From Campylobacterales bacterium (GTDB lineage Bacteria > Campylobacterota > Campylobacteria > Campylobacterales > QNZT01), in the NCBI GenBank assembly GCA_027055005.1, contig JALUNR010000046.1, positions 1-13,953 of the forward strand: a stretch of 13,953 nucleotides of DNA, read 5' to 3'. Each line of letters opens with the position of its first letter. Position 1 is the stretch's first letter. The notes beneath the pieces are model-generated. The model did not search any database. It had not been told where the DNA came from and saw only the letters and a list, made by a program, of their open reading frames with translations. Below are positions 13,002 through 13,953 of this stretch, one piece after another. The position numbers were made by a program, and so were the translations under genes.

Positions 13002-13803
13002 TAAGATAACTTCTATCGCGATCGGTGGTTTTGATGGTATGCATAAAGCTCATCAAGAGCTTTTTAAAAAACTTGATGTTAATGGAGTTTTGCTTGTTAT
13101 AGATAAAGGATTTTCAAACTTAACTCCAGGTGATATAAGAAATCAGTATTTTAAAAATGGATCTGTTTTTTTAAGTCTTGATGAAATAAAAAATTTTACT
13201 GATAATGAATTTGTAAAGTTTTTAAAGGTGAATTTTCCTGCTTTAAAAAAAGTAGTTATAGGTTATGATTTTGGATTTGGTAAAAACAGAAATGGTGATA
13301 TAAATCTTTTTAAAAAAGAGTTTGAGTTGATAGTAGTAAAAGAAGTTAAGATTGATAATTTTAGTGTACATTCACAAACTATTAGAGAACTTTTGAAAAG
13401 TGGTGATGTAAAAAAGGCAAATAAACTGTTAGGTAGAGAGTATCAAGTAGTAGCAACTACAAAAAAAGGTCAAGGGATTGGAAAAGAAAAGTTAGTAGCT
13501 ACTATAAATTTAGATGAAAGTTCTTTCTTATTTCCCAAAAGTGGAGTTTATGCTACTAAGACAAAAGTACAAAATAAGTGGTATGATAGTATAACTTTTA
13601 TAGGTCATCGTGTTACAACTGATGAAAATTTTGCGGTAGAAACTCATCTTATTGATACAAATATAAACTTTTTACCCCAAAAGATTAGTATAAAATTTTT
13701 TGTTTTTTTAAGAGATAATAAAAAATTTGATACAATAGAACTTTTAAATAAACAGATAAAAAAAGATATAAAAAAAGCAAAGGCGGTTCTTGAAACAAAA
13801 TAG
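12970..13803 (+). CDS. ribF: Bifunctional riboflavin kinase / FMN adenylyltransferase (FAD synthetase)
   Basis: Converts riboflavin to FMN and FMN to FAD in the cytosol. The N-terminal nucleotidyltransferase domain (about 12-150) shows GGFDGMHKAHQ (19-29), VIGYDFGFGKNRNGD (96-110) and SQTIRELLKSGD (135-146). The riboflavin kinase domain (about 155-275) begins at LGREYQV and keeps T178 and N180 of the Mg-ATP motif as ATIN instead of PTAN, GHR (212-214), and the catalytic glutamate E224 in VETHLID. The HxGH-like loop reads HKAH rather than the common HxGH. At 277 residues it is slightly short for RibF. AAGAGGG at 12961-12967 is only two bases from ATG 12970, so TTG 12973 is an alternative. It starts 32 nt inside tlyA and its end overlaps the next gene by 14 nt. 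Confidence 0.92.
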   Translation: MLRFSTTLKSDKITSIAIGGFDGMHKAHQELFKKLDVNGVLLVIDKGFSNLTPGDIRNQYFKNGSVFLSLDEIKNFTDNEFVKFLKVNFPALKKVVIGYDFGFGKNRNGDINLFKKEFELIVVKEVKIDNFSVHSQTIRELLKSGDVKKANKLLGREYQVVATTKKGQGIGKEKLVATINLDESSFLFPKSGVYATKTKVQNKWYDSITFIGHRVTTDENFAVETHLIDTNINFLPQKISIKFFVFLRDNKKFDTIELLNKQIKKDIKKAKAVLETK

Positions 13804-13953
13804 CTCTTTAGAAAAAAAAGCTCCCCTAGTAGCAACCTCACTTTCACTTTTACTAGCAGTTATAAAACTTACTGTTGGATTGATGAGTGGCTCAGTAGCA
13901 CTTTTAGCTAGTGCGATGGACTCTATAATGGATATGTTTGTATCTATTTTTAA
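13790..13953 (+). CDS. Cation diffusion facilitator (CDF) family transporter, N-terminal part, runs off the window
   Basis: Reads in frame to the window edge, giving 54 codons so far. The likely start is TTG at 13790, with AAAGG at 13779-13783 six bases before it, 14 nt inside ribF. The protein opens MKQNSSLEKKAPLVATSLSL, continues into a first membrane helix (about 13-31), then MSGSVALLASAMDSIMD (32-48) and the start of helix 2. The DxxxD pair D44/D48 matches the transport-site aspartates of FieF/YiiP-like CDF exporters (DSLLD in E. coli FieF). It would export divalent metal (Zn2+, Fe2+ or similar) in exchange for protons. Substrate cannot be judged from this fragment. Overlap with ribF suggests translational coupling. 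Confidence 0.87.
   Translation, partial: MKQNSSLEKKAPLVATSLSLLLAVIKLTVGLMSGSVALLASAMDSIMDMFVSIF

Noticed and set aside
1..13953. Search for CRISPR arrays, transposases, inverted terminal repeats, tRNA or rRNA genes
   Set aside because: No regularly spaced repeats, transposase motifs or tRNA-like cloverleaf were seen; coding genes fill nearly all of the window.

Overview
This window is chromosomal DNA of very low G+C (roughly 30% by eye) from a Campylobacterota-type bacterium. The best guess is an Arcobacter-like lineage. The guess rests on three things: the AT-rich codon use, the character of the DnaK and TrkAH proteins, and the gene order coaBC - small conserved protein - uppS - prepilin peptidase - lptF/G - truA. 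From memory, and not checked here, Campylobacter has the same order. A tlyA-ribF pair is likewise a familiar neighbourhood in that phylum.

Layout. (1) Positions 1-1980: the last codons of grpE, then a complete dnaK, the end of a heat-shock operon. (2) Positions 1981-2045: a short spacer holding a strong hairpin that covers the translation-initiation region of the next gene. (3) Positions 2046-6188: an ion-transport cluster of a ClC chloride channel/antiporter, then TrkA and TrkH (K+ uptake), joined by 4- and 11-nt overlaps. (4) Positions 6207-11867: a tightly packed housekeeping run: aroK, coaBC, a protein of unrecognised function with a FliK-like C-terminus, uppS, prepilin peptidase, lptF/G and truA. 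Nearly every junction overlaps by 1 to 17 nt, and two genes start with GTG or TTG. Genes 2046-11867 all lie on the + strand with no obvious internal terminator, so they may form one long transcription unit. (5) Positions 11868-12296: the only real break. It holds a perfect 13-bp hairpin, a small minus-strand helix-turn-helix gene, and a spacer with a promoter-like element and a 13-nt palindrome. (6) Positions 12297-13953: a second overlapping + strand set: tlyA, ribF and the start of a cation-diffusion-facilitator transporter that runs off the window.

How the genes fit together. GrpE and DnaK work in protein folding. ClC and TrkAH together suggest coupled Cl-/K+ and osmotic or pH homeostasis. 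AroK feeds aromatic biosynthesis and CoaBC feeds coenzyme A. UppS makes the undecaprenyl carrier lipid, and LptF/G exports lipopolysaccharide, so two envelope functions sit side by side. The prepilin peptidase would serve a type IV pilus, type II secretion or DNA-uptake system encoded elsewhere. TruA and TlyA modify tRNA and rRNA, and RibF makes FMN and FAD (CoaBC is itself an FMN-dependent enzyme).

I see no mobile element, CRISPR array, tRNA, rRNA or defence island. Nothing here is clearly a new multi-gene system. The points most worth a second look are the divergent functional residues of the ClC protein, the FliK-like protein between coaBC and uppS, the hairpin with a C/U-rich loop, the small HTH gene with a palindrome in its divergent spacer, and the RBS-covering hairpin before clc.
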